This document shows, piece by piece, positions 47,244 through 54,873 of a DNA stretch of 64,000 nt; the stretch's first letter is position 1; each line of letters starts with the position of its first letter. The notes under the pieces are model-generated. The model made no database searches. It was given only the letters and a program-made list of their open reading frames with translations, and was not told the origin of the DNA. A program made the position numbers and the translations under genes. Location: positions 1 to 64,000 of IMG/VR virus record IMGVR_UViG_3300036770_004813, one strand, 5' to 3'. Source of the stretch: a virus.

Positions 47244-48865
47244 TTGCGCCGCACCATGCCAGACTGTAAAGCAATTATTGCATTTTCTGACCAGCCATCT
47301 CTCCTAAGACTGTCTACATCTGGTGTGCGTTGCGCTACGCCATGGCCGAAATGAACGGTGGAGACTGACATGGGCCCTGTGCCCTCTAGCCCGTTGATTA
47401 GCTGAGTCGTCTGGTCCACTTGGTCATCGAAGCTGCCTGACGGGAATTGCAGCAACTGCTTTTCGTAGGCTGGCAACCATGGCGCCCACCGTGGGAAAAA
47501 TACCCGCCCAGCCTTAAACGTAATACTGGCAGCATTTGCGCGGGCTACCTTTCCTCCGAGAGGCTTCACTTCATGAATGATGAACCCTGCCGCTTCACTG
47601 CGAAGCATGGCGATTACAGCGGAGCCGTTAGCCTTGTCCTCCACAAATAGCTCAGTAAATCCCCAGGCCGGATGTAACGCTTTCACGGTGCCAAGCGTGG
47701 TTGGGAAATCCATGCGCTGATCAATCACGTCAAGCAACCAATAGCCGCTCGGATCCTGACCCCATAGACCCAGGCCGACCATATCCGTACCGGCTGAATC
47801 CTTAAAGGTGCAATCAAGGCTGGCGACAACACGATTAAACCTGCCAGGCATCCTGATGTCACCCGCCAACAGCTCTTCCCCCTCGCGGGCAAAGTAGCGG
47901 AAGGTATCACGCAAAAAAACAGAGCCCGTGCCTGCTGATGGCCTCTGCTGATAGATCGCCTCCCAGTCACGGTCAGGAGTGTTCGCCTTTGTCTTTTCAA
48001 TCCACTCCTCATCGTATCGAGTAGGGTCCAGAGCCTCTCCAGGCTTGCGCTCATCAGGCTCTTTGGTGACTGTTCGTGGTAGGGCAATCTGTAGCGGCTC
48101 AGCTTCAATGGGCAGGATGATCACATGCCACTTTTCTGCCAGCCTTTCTAGACCTTGTGCTTCTAACTCTTCTACCTTGCTAAGTTTATATCCAATGGCG
48201 TCTAATTCGTGCCATCGTGTATGGATATAGAGCTGCCAGGCATCAGGCTCTAAGCGTGTGGACAATACGCCATCAATCCAGTTATGAAGCTGCCTACGGT
48301 GCGCTGCAGAATCGGCCTCCTCCCTGCCCTTTGTAGGGTCATCCACGATCAGGCCATTAGCAGGTAGACCCGTGCCCTTGCCCACACCAGCGGCCCACAT
48401 CCCGCCGATGTCTCCTGCTGTCTTCCAGTATTCTTTCCCGCTTGTGGAAGAGCTTACGATCCCTCCAGAGCCCAGGTAGTAACCCCTGGCAGCCTCTGAA
48501 AACTCATTGGCTAGCGTTTGCGTGTGAGCACCTAACCCGATCGTGTGCGATGGGTTATGGCGCACATAACAGCTCGGTAGCAACCTCGAAAACACGGTGC
48601 TCTTGTAATGCCTTGGCGGCAGCATCACCAGGCCACGTTTCAGCTTGCCATCTAGTACACGCTGGCCAATTTCAATTAGTCTCTCTGTGTGCCTTGTGAA
48701 GGGGAATCCAGGGCAGACGCTGGCGATATGGTCACCAAAGCTCAGTTCATACCTGCCAACCACCGTGGCAGGCTTAGCCATATCCGCCTTCCAGCCAGCC
48801 TGCACAGCCCTCCAGGCAGAGCCTGCCTCAGTGCTAGCGGTCAGCATGTCAAGGCGGGTGGGCAT
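47240..48865 (-). CDS. terL: Terminase large subunit
   Basis: 541 aa. ATPase: Walker A LPPRHYKST (residues 82-90), Walker B GLIVDDPTKG (171-180), coupling region HTRWHELDAIG. Nuclease domain about 345-500 with ASLDCTFKDSAGTD, LFVEDKANGSAVI and GSFDDQVDQTTQLI supplying acidic metal ligands. Packages DNA into the prohead through the portal. ATG at 48865; downstream gene coupled by ATGA. Confidence 0.9.
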   Translation of the reverse strand: MPTRLDMLTASTEAGSAWRAVQAGWKADMAKPATVVGRYELSFGDHIASVCPGFPFTRHTERLIEIGQRVLDGKLKRGLVMLPPRHYKSTVFSRLLPSCYVRHNPSHTIGLGAHTQTLANEFSEAARGYYLGSGGIVSSSTSGKEYWKTAGDIGGMWAAGVGKGTGLPANGLIVDDPTKGREEADSAAHRRQLHNWIDGVLSTRLEPDAWQLYIHTRWHELDAIGYKLSKVEELEAQGLERLAEKWHVIILPIEAEPLQIALPRTVTKEPDERKPGEALDPTRYDEEWIEKTKANTPDRDWEAIYQQRPSAGTGSVFLRDTFRYFAREGEELLAGDIRMPGRFNRVVASLDCTFKDSAGTDMVGLGLWGQDPSGYWLLDVIDQRMDFPTTLGTVKALHPAWGFTELFVEDKANGSAVIAMLRSEAAGFIIHEVKPLGGKVARANAASITFKAGRVFFPRWAPWLPAYEKQLLQFPSGSFDDQVDQTTQLINGLEGTGPMSVSTVHFGHGVAQRTPDVDSLRRDGWSENAIIALQSGMVRRK

Positions 48866-48870
48866 GGCTG

Positions 48871-49464
48871 CTAGACCCTTGCCAGCGTTACAGCTTCGGG
48901 CTGGTTCTGATATTTGCCCTTGCGGTCTTCATAGCTGGTCAGGCACGGTTCACCTGGCAAGAACAGGGCTTGCACGATTCCCTCGTTTGCATAGATCCTG
49001 CAATCTGCGCCAGAGGAATTGCTAAACTCTAAAGTCAAGTGCCCCTTCCATCCCGCTTCTCCGGGCGTAAGATTTGCGATGACACCTAGCCTGGCGTAGG
49101 TACTCTTTCCGATGAATTGGCAGGTTATATCGGCAGGAATCTCTAGCCTTTCAAGGGCCACCCCCAGTCCATAAGAATGAGCCGGAAGGATAAAGAAATC
49201 CCCACTGTGATCACTTTGCAGCTCTGCAGGTTCTAGGTTGCGTGGATTGAAATTTTTAGGATCCATCACGGTGCCTGGCACATGACGGAAGAGCAAAAAT
49301 TCCTTGGGTGACAGCCTGAGGTCATAGCCGTAGGAGGATTGACCGTAGGAGATCACAGACCGTGCTGATGTTTGCATTTCTGCAATACGAATCAGCTTGG
49401 GTTCATAGGGTCTGATCATGCCCTGAGCGGCCAGGGCGGCAATCTGTCGATCGTTCAGGAGCAT
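48871..49464 (-). CDS. dcd: dCTP deaminase (Dcd)
   Basis: 197 aa from ATG 49464 (GTG 49479 possible). MLLNDRQIAALAAQGMIRPY, SSYGYDLRLSPKEFLLFRHV, CQFIGKSTYARLGVIANLTP and GWKGHLTLEFSNSS are classic Dcd motifs, including the catalytic Glu in TLEF. Makes dUTP for thymidylate synthesis; pairs with ThyX at 28.2 kb. Confidence 0.9.
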   Translation of the reverse strand: MLLNDRQIAALAAQGMIRPYEPKLIRIAEMQTSARSVISYGQSSYGYDLRLSPKEFLLFRHVPGTVMDPKNFNPRNLEPAELQSDHSGDFFILPAHSYGLGVALERLEIPADITCQFIGKSTYARLGVIANLTPGEAGWKGHLTLEFSNSSGADCRIYANEGIVQALFLPGEPCLTSYEDRKGKYQNQPEAVTLARV

Positions 49465-49469
49465 TGGGG

Positions 49470-49607
49470 TTATTCCCACCAGGGGCAGAAGAGAAGGGAG
49501 AAGATCAGTGCGGCTACGGCCATGGCGAACATGCCTAGGTTGTTGCCGGTAAAGGCAAGGAAACAGGCGCCAAATGCAAGTAGAAGTGCAATGAGTTCAG
49601 ACAACAC
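49470..49607 (-). CDS. Tiny double-membrane-helix protein
   Basis: 45 aa, GTG start inside the end of the upstream gene. Two hydrophobic helices (LSELIAL LLAFGACFLAF and FAMAVAALIFSLLFCPWW) with a short GNNLG turn: a hairpin topology usual for small phage membrane proteins. Could be a holin-like or accessory lysis protein. Confidence 0.5.
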   Translation of the reverse strand: MLSELIALLLAFGACFLAFTGNNLGMFAMAVAALIFSLLFCPWWE

Positions 49608-49824
49608 TTGCCTTCGGCTCCTTAGCGTGCTCACGGTGGAAGGTCTCCAGCATTATCAGTAATTGATCTGATTCTGCAATGCGCTGGTTTATGTCATTCA
49701 CCAAATCTTGCAACGCCTGATGCTTGTTCTTCAATTTTGCACGTTCTTGATACGCTGTAACCGTGAATTCGTTAAGGTAGACACGATCAATAGCTAAGCG
49801 ATTCCAGTCAGGTCCTAAGCTCAT
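49597..49824 (-). CDS. Small coiled-coil protein
   Basis: 75 aa with a coiled coil (RAKLKNKHQALQDLVNDINQ, then RIAESDQLLIMLETFHREHA). Similar in layout to the next gene upstream (a helix ending in a His/Ala/Lys phrase, HREHAKE and YYLAHAKN). Unknown role. Confidence 0.55.
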   Translation of the reverse strand: MSLGPDWNRLAIDRVYLNEFTVTAYQERAKLKNKHQALQDLVNDINQRIAESDQLLIMLETFHREHAKEPKASVV

Positions 49825-49827
49825 GGC

Positions 49828-50124
49828 TTACCAATCCTCCTGAAACACTTCGGCCCAACAAGCTGCGGACATCTTGAATGGGTTGTAGTTTTTCGCATGT
49901 GCTAGGTAGTAGTGATTCAATTCTTCCAATGCTTTGTCTTGCTCGGCAATGCTTGCCTTTAGGCTTTCCACTTCGCTTTCCATTCTTTTTAGTTCATCCC
50001 ACATAAGTGCGCGTTTAGTATAAATATCACTTGTATACTTTTCAAGGGCGGCCTTGTCCGAATACAATGCCATTTGTATTTCCTTTTCCTGCGTGAGTTT
50101 TGGATCGGTGGCTGCGTTTGTCAT
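49828..50124 (-). CDS. Small coiled-coil protein
   Basis: 98 aa; charged coiled coil at about residues 25-80 (ALMWDELKRMESEVESLKAS) and an aromatic tail. ATGA overlap with the next gene upstream. Unknown role. Confidence 0.55.
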   Translation of the reverse strand: MTNAATDPKLTQEKEIQMALYSDKAALEKYTSDIYTKRALMWDELKRMESEVESLKASIAEQDKALEELNHYYLAHAKNYNPFKMSAACWAEVFQEDW

Positions 50125-50312
50125 GGCTTACGAATCCTCCTGATACGCCCTGCAACCTTCTGAGCCAGGTGACGTGTGGTGAGCTTGCTCCATATCTGAC
50201 GTGGATTATCAGCCACAGGCTCGGCACTTTGGCGGATCACCAACGGGCGACCAATGGAGGACAGGGTAGGGATAATTCTGAGCCGTGTCGGGGCTTCAGT
50301 GTTGTTTGGCAT
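50121..50312 (-). CDS. Small basic protein
   Basis: 63 aa from ATG 50312, overlapping the upstream gene's end. Arg-rich C-terminus (TTRHLAQKVAGRIRRIRKP) suggests nucleic-acid contact. Unknown. Confidence 0.5.
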   Translation of the reverse strand: MPNNTEAPTRLRIIPTLSSIGRPLVIRQSAEPVADNPRQIWSKLTTRHLAQKVAGRIRRIRKP

Positions 50313-50502
50313 CTTGATCAGGACAGGGATCACCTTCAGTATAGATGAAGCGCCCCTTAAATTGTGCCACCTGTTGTAGGTCAAGCCAGAAGGGTGCTTC
50401 ATGGCCCTCAGGGCAGATCAGGGCTTGTGGGATACCTTCATTGCTTACTCTTGTTTCGATGATCTTGGTCACTAAACCCCAGCCGGGAACTTTCTTGGTC
50501 AA
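50296..50502 (-). CDS. Small unknown protein
   Basis: 68 aa from a TTG start (TKKVPGWGLVTKIIETRVSN, ICPEGHEAPFWLDLQQVAQF). I prefer this to a longer upstream reading because the GGGAAAACT motif sits between the preceding stop and this start, with the usual 21-nt spacing. Confidence 0.5.
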   Translation of the reverse strand: MTKKVPGWGLVTKIIETRVSNEGIPQALICPEGHEAPFWLDLQQVAQFKGRFIYTEGDPCPDQDAKQH

Positions 50503-50523
50503 CCCTTTCAGCCCTTGCCAAGT

Positions 50524-50532
50524 AGTTTTCCC
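50524..50532 (-). promoter_or_regulatory. Late start-associated motif GGGAAAACT
   Basis: Two bases after the stop of 50534-50710 and 21 nt before TTG 50502. The 5'-most copy on the minus strand. Confidence 0.6.
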
Positions 50533-50533
50533 G

Positions 50534-50710
50534 TCAGGGATCAATCCTATATTCACACTCGAACACAATAATGGGCGGTGGTTCCATGTTGCTGGTGCCG
50601 CCAGGAGAAGTGCGGCGTAAGCAATCTTCACAGCCCTCGCGCCAATAGAAACCGTCATCCTCTTCGTAGCCGACGCCTTGGCAGCGGGCGATGTCATCAG
50701 GAAGGGTCAT
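50534..50710 (-). CDS. Small cysteine-motif protein
   Basis: 58 aa: MTLPDDIARCQGVGYEEDDG then WREGCEDCLRRTSPGG, ending FECEYRIDP. Three Cys could bind metal. This short protein type recurs in picocyanobacterial phage-like regions. Confidence 0.6.
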   Translation of the reverse strand: MTLPDDIARCQGVGYEEDDGFYWREGCEDCLRRTSPGGTSNMEPPPIIVFECEYRIDP

Positions 50711-51047
50711 TGTTTGTAGAGCAGCCGCAGCAGCGGGCAAGGACAGCACGGGCAAAATCAACTGGCTGAACGGGCTCGTAACCGACAATTTCTTCATCGC
50801 CGCCAGGCGTCAACCTTTCAATAATCGGCACCCGAATAGAGTTGAAAAGCTCTTGTGCTTCCTGTTTTGTCAGCCCCTGCGGCTCAGGCTGGGCCAGGGC
50901 GGACTTCAGCCGTTGCCTAATGTCCCGCCAAGCATCAAAGGCAGCATTATCCCTGTCATAAGGTTTCAGGCCAGAAAAATTGTAAAGACCTTCTCCATTG
51001 TTAAATGCCAGGACTTCGGCGCACAGAGCACGAAAAGTGCCAGTCAT
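50697..51047 (-). CDS. RALCAEL-type small protein
   Basis: 116 aa, start FRALCAEVLAFNNGEG, middle SALAQPEPQGLTKQEAQELF, end DFARAVLARCCGC: the same modular family as the early gene at 7445-8134 but without DUF551. Overlaps the next gene by 14 nt. Confidence 0.65.
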   Translation of the reverse strand: MTGTFRALCAEVLAFNNGEGLYNFSGLKPYDRDNAAFDAWRDIRQRLKSALAQPEPQGLTKQEAQELFNSIRVPIIERLTPGGDEEIVGYEPVQPVDFARAVLARCCGCSTNNDPS

Positions 51048-51238
51048 TGTTCTTCGCCCTCCTCGAAAAGCACGTTTGATTCGTTCATGATGTCTACCCA
51101 GCCAATGTAAACATCAGCTTCATCATAAATAGCCAAGTTACCCACGCCATTCGGGTAGACACGCGAGCCAGGCGGAAGCGCTAGCAACAGCTCCGCAAGT
51201 TTCTCGGGTTTGATCCATTTGCCGGTGTCGTCTCTCAT
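51044..51238 (-). CDS. Small unknown protein
   Basis: 64 aa from ATG 51238 (ATGA overlap): MRDDTGKWIKPEKLAELLLA, then YPNGVGNLAIYDEADVYIGW. Common type beside RALCAEL proteins; probably a small alpha/beta fold. Confidence 0.6.
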   Translation of the reverse strand: MRDDTGKWIKPEKLAELLLALPPGSRVYPNGVGNLAIYDEADVYIGWVDIMNESNVLFEEGEEQ

Positions 51239-51498
51239 TTTGCTGGCCTCACTGACAAGGGGGCGGGGTGTTGTTCTGCCACATGGCTGAAGTAGGGATA
51301 TTCTGAATCTGGAAAGCAATCACTATTCGGATCTTCAGCATAAATAAGAACCTCACCCGTTGAAACACAAACGGAAACAGGGTTTCTTATTCGTCTACCA
51401 TTCGCATCAAACACATGCAAAGGCCCCCAGTTTTCTAGTGATTCCTCAGCGGTGACATGGCGATGGGTTGGGAAGCCTGCGGGGATGTCGAATGTCAT
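51235..51498 (-). CDS. Small unknown protein
   Basis: 87 aa from ATG 51498, coupled on both sides by ATGA. Beta-rich (HVFDANGRRIRNPVSVCVST, EVLIYAEDPNSDCFPDSEYP). Confidence 0.55.
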   Translation of the reverse strand: MTFDIPAGFPTHRHVTAEESLENWGPLHVFDANGRRIRNPVSVCVSTGEVLIYAEDPNSDCFPDSEYPYFSHVAEQHPAPLSVRPAK

Positions 51499-51671
51499 AG
51501 TTCTGCCCTGACTTTGATAAAGTATTTCCATTCGCCTGAATTGAACCTAAAAACTTCATCAATGTCTATATCTGATATCGCAAAACCCGTGTCCTTTGTA
51601 AACTGTGCCATAAGGCAACCAATTTCAGATTCCAACTTTGCCTTGGCAGCTTTAGCGTCTTGAATGCTCAT
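51495..51671 (-). CDS. Small unknown protein
   Basis: 58 aa: MSIQDAKAAKAKLESEIGCL, FTKDTGFAISDIDIDEVFRF, ending FIKVRAEL. Helix plus beta hairpin; ATGA overlaps with both neighbours fix its ends. Confidence 0.6.
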   Translation of the reverse strand: MSIQDAKAAKAKLESEIGCLMAQFTKDTGFAISDIDIDEVFRFNSGEWKYFIKVRAEL

Positions 51672-52084
51672 TGCCCGCCCACCTCCGCCGATGCTTTCCT
51701 CAGGTCTTCCATGCGGATATGGGTTTCCACTAGCCTTAAGAGTTGTTCTAGCGTTTGCTTCATGGCTTTACGGTGGATCGCCGGGGAAAACAGAGAGTCA
51801 TCCACCTTGGCTGCCAGATCCCTTGCTGCAAACATTTCGTTCAGGATGCAAGTTGCTTGCTCCTGAAGATGCTGCAATAGGTCTTCGCTGGTGTTTTGCT
51901 GAAACCATTGTTGTATTTCCTTATCCCTTTGTTGCTGGCCCCATTGTGCAGCCTTGGCGGCAAATAGGGTTGCATAAAGAGATGTTCCAGATTCTGTGGC
52001 ATATTTTGAAGTGTCGCACCACTCCTTAACCAGCTCATCCGGTGGGTGGGGCATGATCTTAAAAATGCTTTCGGAGTTAGTCAT
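51668..52084 (-). CDS. Helical unknown protein
   Basis: 138 aa from ATG 52084. MPHPPDELVKEWCDTSKYAT near the start and several long helices after it. The opening resembles other picocyanobacterial phage proteins that begin with a Pro-rich PxELVxxW phrase, including the one at 52472. Confidence 0.6.
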   Translation of the reverse strand: MTNSESIFKIMPHPPDELVKEWCDTSKYATESGTSLYATLFAAKAAQWGQQQRDKEIQQWFQQNTSEDLLQHLQEQATCILNEMFAARDLAAKVDDSLFSPAIHRKAMKQTLEQLLRLVETHIRMEDLRKASAEVGGQ

Positions 52085-52244
52085 GTCGATACAACCAATC
52101 AGGAACAACGTTTGCGATGCGGTCAACGCGAGCCAATAGCCACCGCCCTACAGCGATAGCTACGGGCTTCACCAGGGCTTCCATGATCACCAGGGCAGCG
52201 AAGGCGTCTGCGACCATGTGCAGGTCTGAAGGGTTGAGGGTCAT
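52077..52244 (-). CDS. Small amphipathic/membrane protein
   Basis: 55 aa: MTLNPSDLHMVADAFAALVI, then MEALVKPVAIAVGRWLLARV. One hydrophobic helix and one basic amphipathic helix. Overlaps the next start by 8 nt. Confidence 0.5.
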   Translation of the reverse strand: MTLNPSDLHMVADAFAALVIMEALVKPVAIAVGRWLLARVDRIANVVPDWLYRHD

Positions 52245-52269
52245 GGGGCCTCTAGCTCGTTAGAGGGGC

Positions 52270-52479
52270 TTAGCCATCGTGTCTACTCATTGAGAGGATG
52301 TGATTGTTGTACTGCTCAACCGCAAAACGCAGTTCCTTTATGCGGTCGGAGAAATCATCCGGGTGCGCTGGTGGAATCATGCCATTCAGGCCTTGGCCAC
52401 CAACTAACCGCATGGCTCGATCAGCCATCAACCCGGCATGGAGCAGGGCCTGATCAGAGGGGGATAAGGGTTTACTCAT
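52270..52479 (-). CDS. Small unknown protein
   Basis: 69 aa from ATG 52479 (MSKPLSPSDQALLHAGLMAD, GMIPPAHPDDFSDRIKELRF). Overlaps the preceding gene by 8 nt. Confidence 0.5.
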   Translation of the reverse strand: MSKPLSPSDQALLHAGLMADRAMRLVGGQGLNGMIPPAHPDDFSDRIKELRFAVEQYNNHILSMSRHDG

Positions 52480-52849
52480 CGGGAAGCAGCTCCAAGGCTT
52501 TACGGATGGTGAAAAAGGGTTTGCCATCAAACATGCCCACCTGCTTTGACATCAAGAGGCTGAGATCGTTCAGCGCCTGCTCCTTCAGGCTCGGTGGCTT
52601 AGGGCGTCGTGCGGCGCGGAGATCGTCAAGCACAGTTGGGTGATGTGCTCTGCGCTCCAGATGTCGAATACACGCCTCCAGCTCCTGGTCCGCGCCCCAT
52701 TGGGCTGATTTGTCAATCAGGAAGTCGGAATTACTGTTGCCTGGAGCCTCGTAAAGCCACTCGTCTCGCAGCTTCCGTGGCGGGCTGATCGGATGCTGGC
52801 TAGGCGGATTGCGATCGCTGTTGCCTTCACTGCAGTACGGAACAGCCAT
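52472..52849 (-). CDS. Unknown protein of a picocyanobacterial phage family
   Basis: 125 aa. ISPPRKLRDEWLYEAPG, AQWGADQELEACIRHLERRA and LRAARRPKPPSLKEQALNDL are phrases I associate with a recurrent short protein group of unknown function in picocyanobacterial phage regions. Confidence 0.6.
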   Translation of the reverse strand: MAVPYCSEGNSDRNPPSQHPISPPRKLRDEWLYEAPGNSNSDFLIDKSAQWGADQELEACIRHLERRAHHPTVLDDLRAARRPKPPSLKEQALNDLSLLMSKQVGMFDGKPFFTIRKALELLPDE

Positions 52850-53100
52850 CACGCCACCCCTCCCAGCTTCTCAGCCTCAGGCCAGCGGTAGCCGCCTAAC
52901 AACCGAGTTGCCGCCTGCTCCCGCCAATAACGGCGCCGTGCGGCAAGTTCTAGTGATACTGAATGACCGATCAGTTTCGGATCTGCATTAGCCTTAAATA
53001 AGGCTTCAGATTCTGTCTGATGATTCATGGATTCTGCTCCGTAGATGTGTGAACGTGCGATTGCACATTGAGAGACATTAAGGCGAAGCTCATTCTTCAT
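52849..53100 (-). CDS. Small unknown protein
   Basis: 83 aa from ATG 53100 (ATGA overlap); ATG 53028 would give a shorter form. LELAARRRYWREQAATRLLG is a basic helix. Unknown. Confidence 0.5.
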   Translation of the reverse strand: MKNELRLNVSQCAIARSHIYGAESMNHQTESEALFKANADPKLIGHSVSLELAARRRYWREQAATRLLGGYRWPEAEKLGGVA

Positions 53101-53354
53101 TGCCTATTCCTCATCTGCCCCATTGCCCACAGCGCAACCATGGCACCTAAGATTCCAGAAGGACCAAAAACAGGTACTGGAATTGGCTTAACTTTTGATG
53201 GTTCAGGTGGCGGCTCAGGTTGAGCGATTGAATAGTTGTACGTTGGCACGGTAGCCCCTGGTAAGGATGGATACTTTTTGTCTGGTGGGTGATACTGGCT
53301 GCACCCTGTCAGCAACAGTAAGCATAGCAGAGTGCGGGTCTGGATAGGGGTCAT
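53097..53354 (-). CDS. Pro-rich lipoprotein with C-terminal hydrophobic segment
   Basis: 85 aa. Signal with lipobox (TLLCLLLLTGC, Cys18), then a Pro-rich stretch (AQPEPPPEPSKVKPIPVPVF) and a C-terminal hydrophobic helix (SGILGAMVALWAMGQ). A small Pro-rich lipoprotein recalls Rz1-type outer spanins, but those usually nest with an Rz gene, which I do not see here. Confidence 0.55.
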   Translation of the reverse strand: MTPIQTRTLLCLLLLTGCSQYHPPDKKYPSLPGATVPTYNYSIAQPEPPPEPSKVKPIPVPVFGPSGILGAMVALWAMGQMRNRQ

Positions 53355-53357
53355 TTA

Positions 53358-53630
53358 TTACGCCCTCTCATCGCTGCTTTCCTCCATCATTCGAGCGATG
53401 CACAAGGGATAGCCCGCAGCATCTAGCCAGTGATCTCGCAACTGCGAATCGCCTGAAAGAATCCGAGCAACTTTGTGCATCATCATGTCAAGAGCCTCGC
53501 GCTGTGCAGGTGTCAGCCGATGCCAGTTGCAACCAGCCCTAATGCAGCCCTTTAGGTTCTGGCTGATATGCCCCACGGCTTCAATGCCGCCGTGTTGCTT
53601 GTCTCTGTTGGGGATGTTTGGATCATTCAT
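53358..53630 (-). CDS. DUF6378-like small protein
   Basis: 90 aa. LTPAQREALDMMMHKVARIL then DSQLRDHWLDAAGYPLCIAR matches my memory of a phage family of small helical proteins with a DHWxDxAGY motif. Confidence 0.6.
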   Translation of the reverse strand: MNDPNIPNRDKQHGGIEAVGHISQNLKGCIRAGCNWHRLTPAQREALDMMMHKVARILSGDSQLRDHWLDAAGYPLCIARMMEESSDERA

Positions 53631-53671
53631 TGTTAAGAGAATTGCAGGGAAATGATCTAGCGGAAAGAGCC

Positions 53672-53902
53672 TTAAACTTTTTGCCAGCTCCTAAGTTTGA
53701 GCTTCCAACCAACCGCCTCGAAAGGCTCGCTCCATTCTGGTTTCTTGTAACTGCGGCAGCGTGCACGCCAAACCGCCTCTTGCTCTCCTATCCATAGCAG
53801 CGTTAGCTGTGCATCATGCCAGCCACTAGGCCACTCTTCCCTACCCTGAATTGTGTCCCCAACCTTTAGACACATCTTGCGGCAGTATTCAGCGGGGCTC
53901 AT
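53672..53902 (-). CDS. Small unknown phage protein
   Basis: 76 aa. KVGDTIQGREEWPSGWHDAQ, LTLLWIGEQEAVWRARCRSY, KPEWSEPFEAVGWKLKLRSW: Trp-rich beta protein found often near phage methyltransferases in picocyanobacteria. ATGA overlap with the methyltransferase. Confidence 0.6.
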   Translation of the reverse strand: MSPAEYCRKMCLKVGDTIQGREEWPSGWHDAQLTLLWIGEQEAVWRARCRSYKKPEWSEPFEAVGWKLKLRSWQKV

Positions 53903-54873
53903 GCGCAGACCTCCGTAAAGAGGGAAGACTGCTCCGCATCACCTTCAATTTCACCAGCTAGTTCCAGGTTCCGAACAGCTTGCCGGTAGTAGCTAGGCTT
54001 AAGCTCGATGCCGATTCCACGACGGCCAGCCTTCACCGCTCCGTAGACCTCGCTGCCAACACCCATGAAGGGCGTTAGCACGGTCTCTCCTGGGTTGCTC
54101 CACATCACAACCGCTCTGTCAATCACATCCAACTGCAGCGGGTGAACGTGCTTTTCATCTTCGCCATCCTTGGCGCTGCGAAACTGCAACACATTATCAA
54201 TCCTGATGTCATCCCACACACTGGAGGCGTATTGCCGCCAGATCCATTGACTGTACTGATTCTTTTTTTGGTCTCCTTTCATGCCACGAAACCCGTTTAG
54301 ATCGGCTGGCACAGTGCGCTCACCGCTGTAGTGCATAAGACCAACTTCATGCACAACCGGCACGGGATTTTCACCTTTACGGCGAAACATCAAAAGATAA
54401 TCAGCGTTAGCGATACTGTTGCGGGTTGAGTCTTCGCACAGTGTCTTGTGATGCAAGCTCTTCATCATGGTGCGATTGCGAACCATTAGCGGCTCCTTCC
54501 AGATCACCCGCCGGCCACCATAGGCAAACCCTCTGGCTTCATGCTCACGGATGATCCTGCCAGGTAGATCAAACATGGCATCACAGCCGGAATTGCTTAG
54601 CGGAATGTCCATGCAATGCACTGCAGAAATCCTGCCAGGCATTGTCACCCGCTCAATTTCATCCAAACAAAAACCGTAATGAGTAAAGAACTCGTCATAG
54701 TCTAGGCAGTTAGACATGTCCCGATCATCACTGCTGTATTGATACAAGCCAGCAAACGGCGGAGAGTAGACAGTGAGATGAACTGACGCATCAGGAAGTT
54801 TTTGCATAACCTCGATGCAGTCCCCATTGTAAACCGCAAAGCTATCAGTGATTAACTGCTCTTTTACAGCCAT
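53899..54873 (-). CDS. DNA methyltransferase (N4/N6, beta-type order)
   Basis: 324 aa. Catalytic SPPF (residues 37-40) comes before the AdoMet motif PFMGVGSEVYGAV (about 268-280), the permuted order of beta-class amino-methyltransferases; GIGIELKPSYYRQA closes the fold. SPPF rather than DPPY leans to N4-cytosine, though N6-adenine cannot be excluded. No restriction enzyme is adjacent, so self-protection or replication marking is likely. Overlaps the helicase gene by 10 nt. Confidence 0.8.
   Translation of the reverse strand: MAVKEQLITDSFAVYNGDCIEVMQKLPDASVHLTVYSPPFAGLYQYSSDDRDMSNCLDYDEFFTHYGFCLDEIERVTMPGRISAVHCMDIPLSNSGCDAMFDLPGRIIREHEARGFAYGGRRVIWKEPLMVRNRTMMKSLHHKTLCEDSTRNSIANADYLLMFRRKGENPVPVVHEVGLMHYSGERTVPADLNGFRGMKGDQKKNQYSQWIWRQYASSVWDDIRIDNVLQFRSAKDGEDEKHVHPLQLDVIDRAVVMWSNPGETVLTPFMGVGSEVYGAVKAGRRGIGIELKPSYYRQAVRNLELAGEIEGDAEQSSLFTEVCA

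Noticed and set aside
10658-50532. GGGAAAACT as the +1 region of a T7-like phage polymerase promoter
   Set aside because: No single-subunit RNA polymerase gene is present and no conserved upstream 15-20 bp block accompanies the motif.
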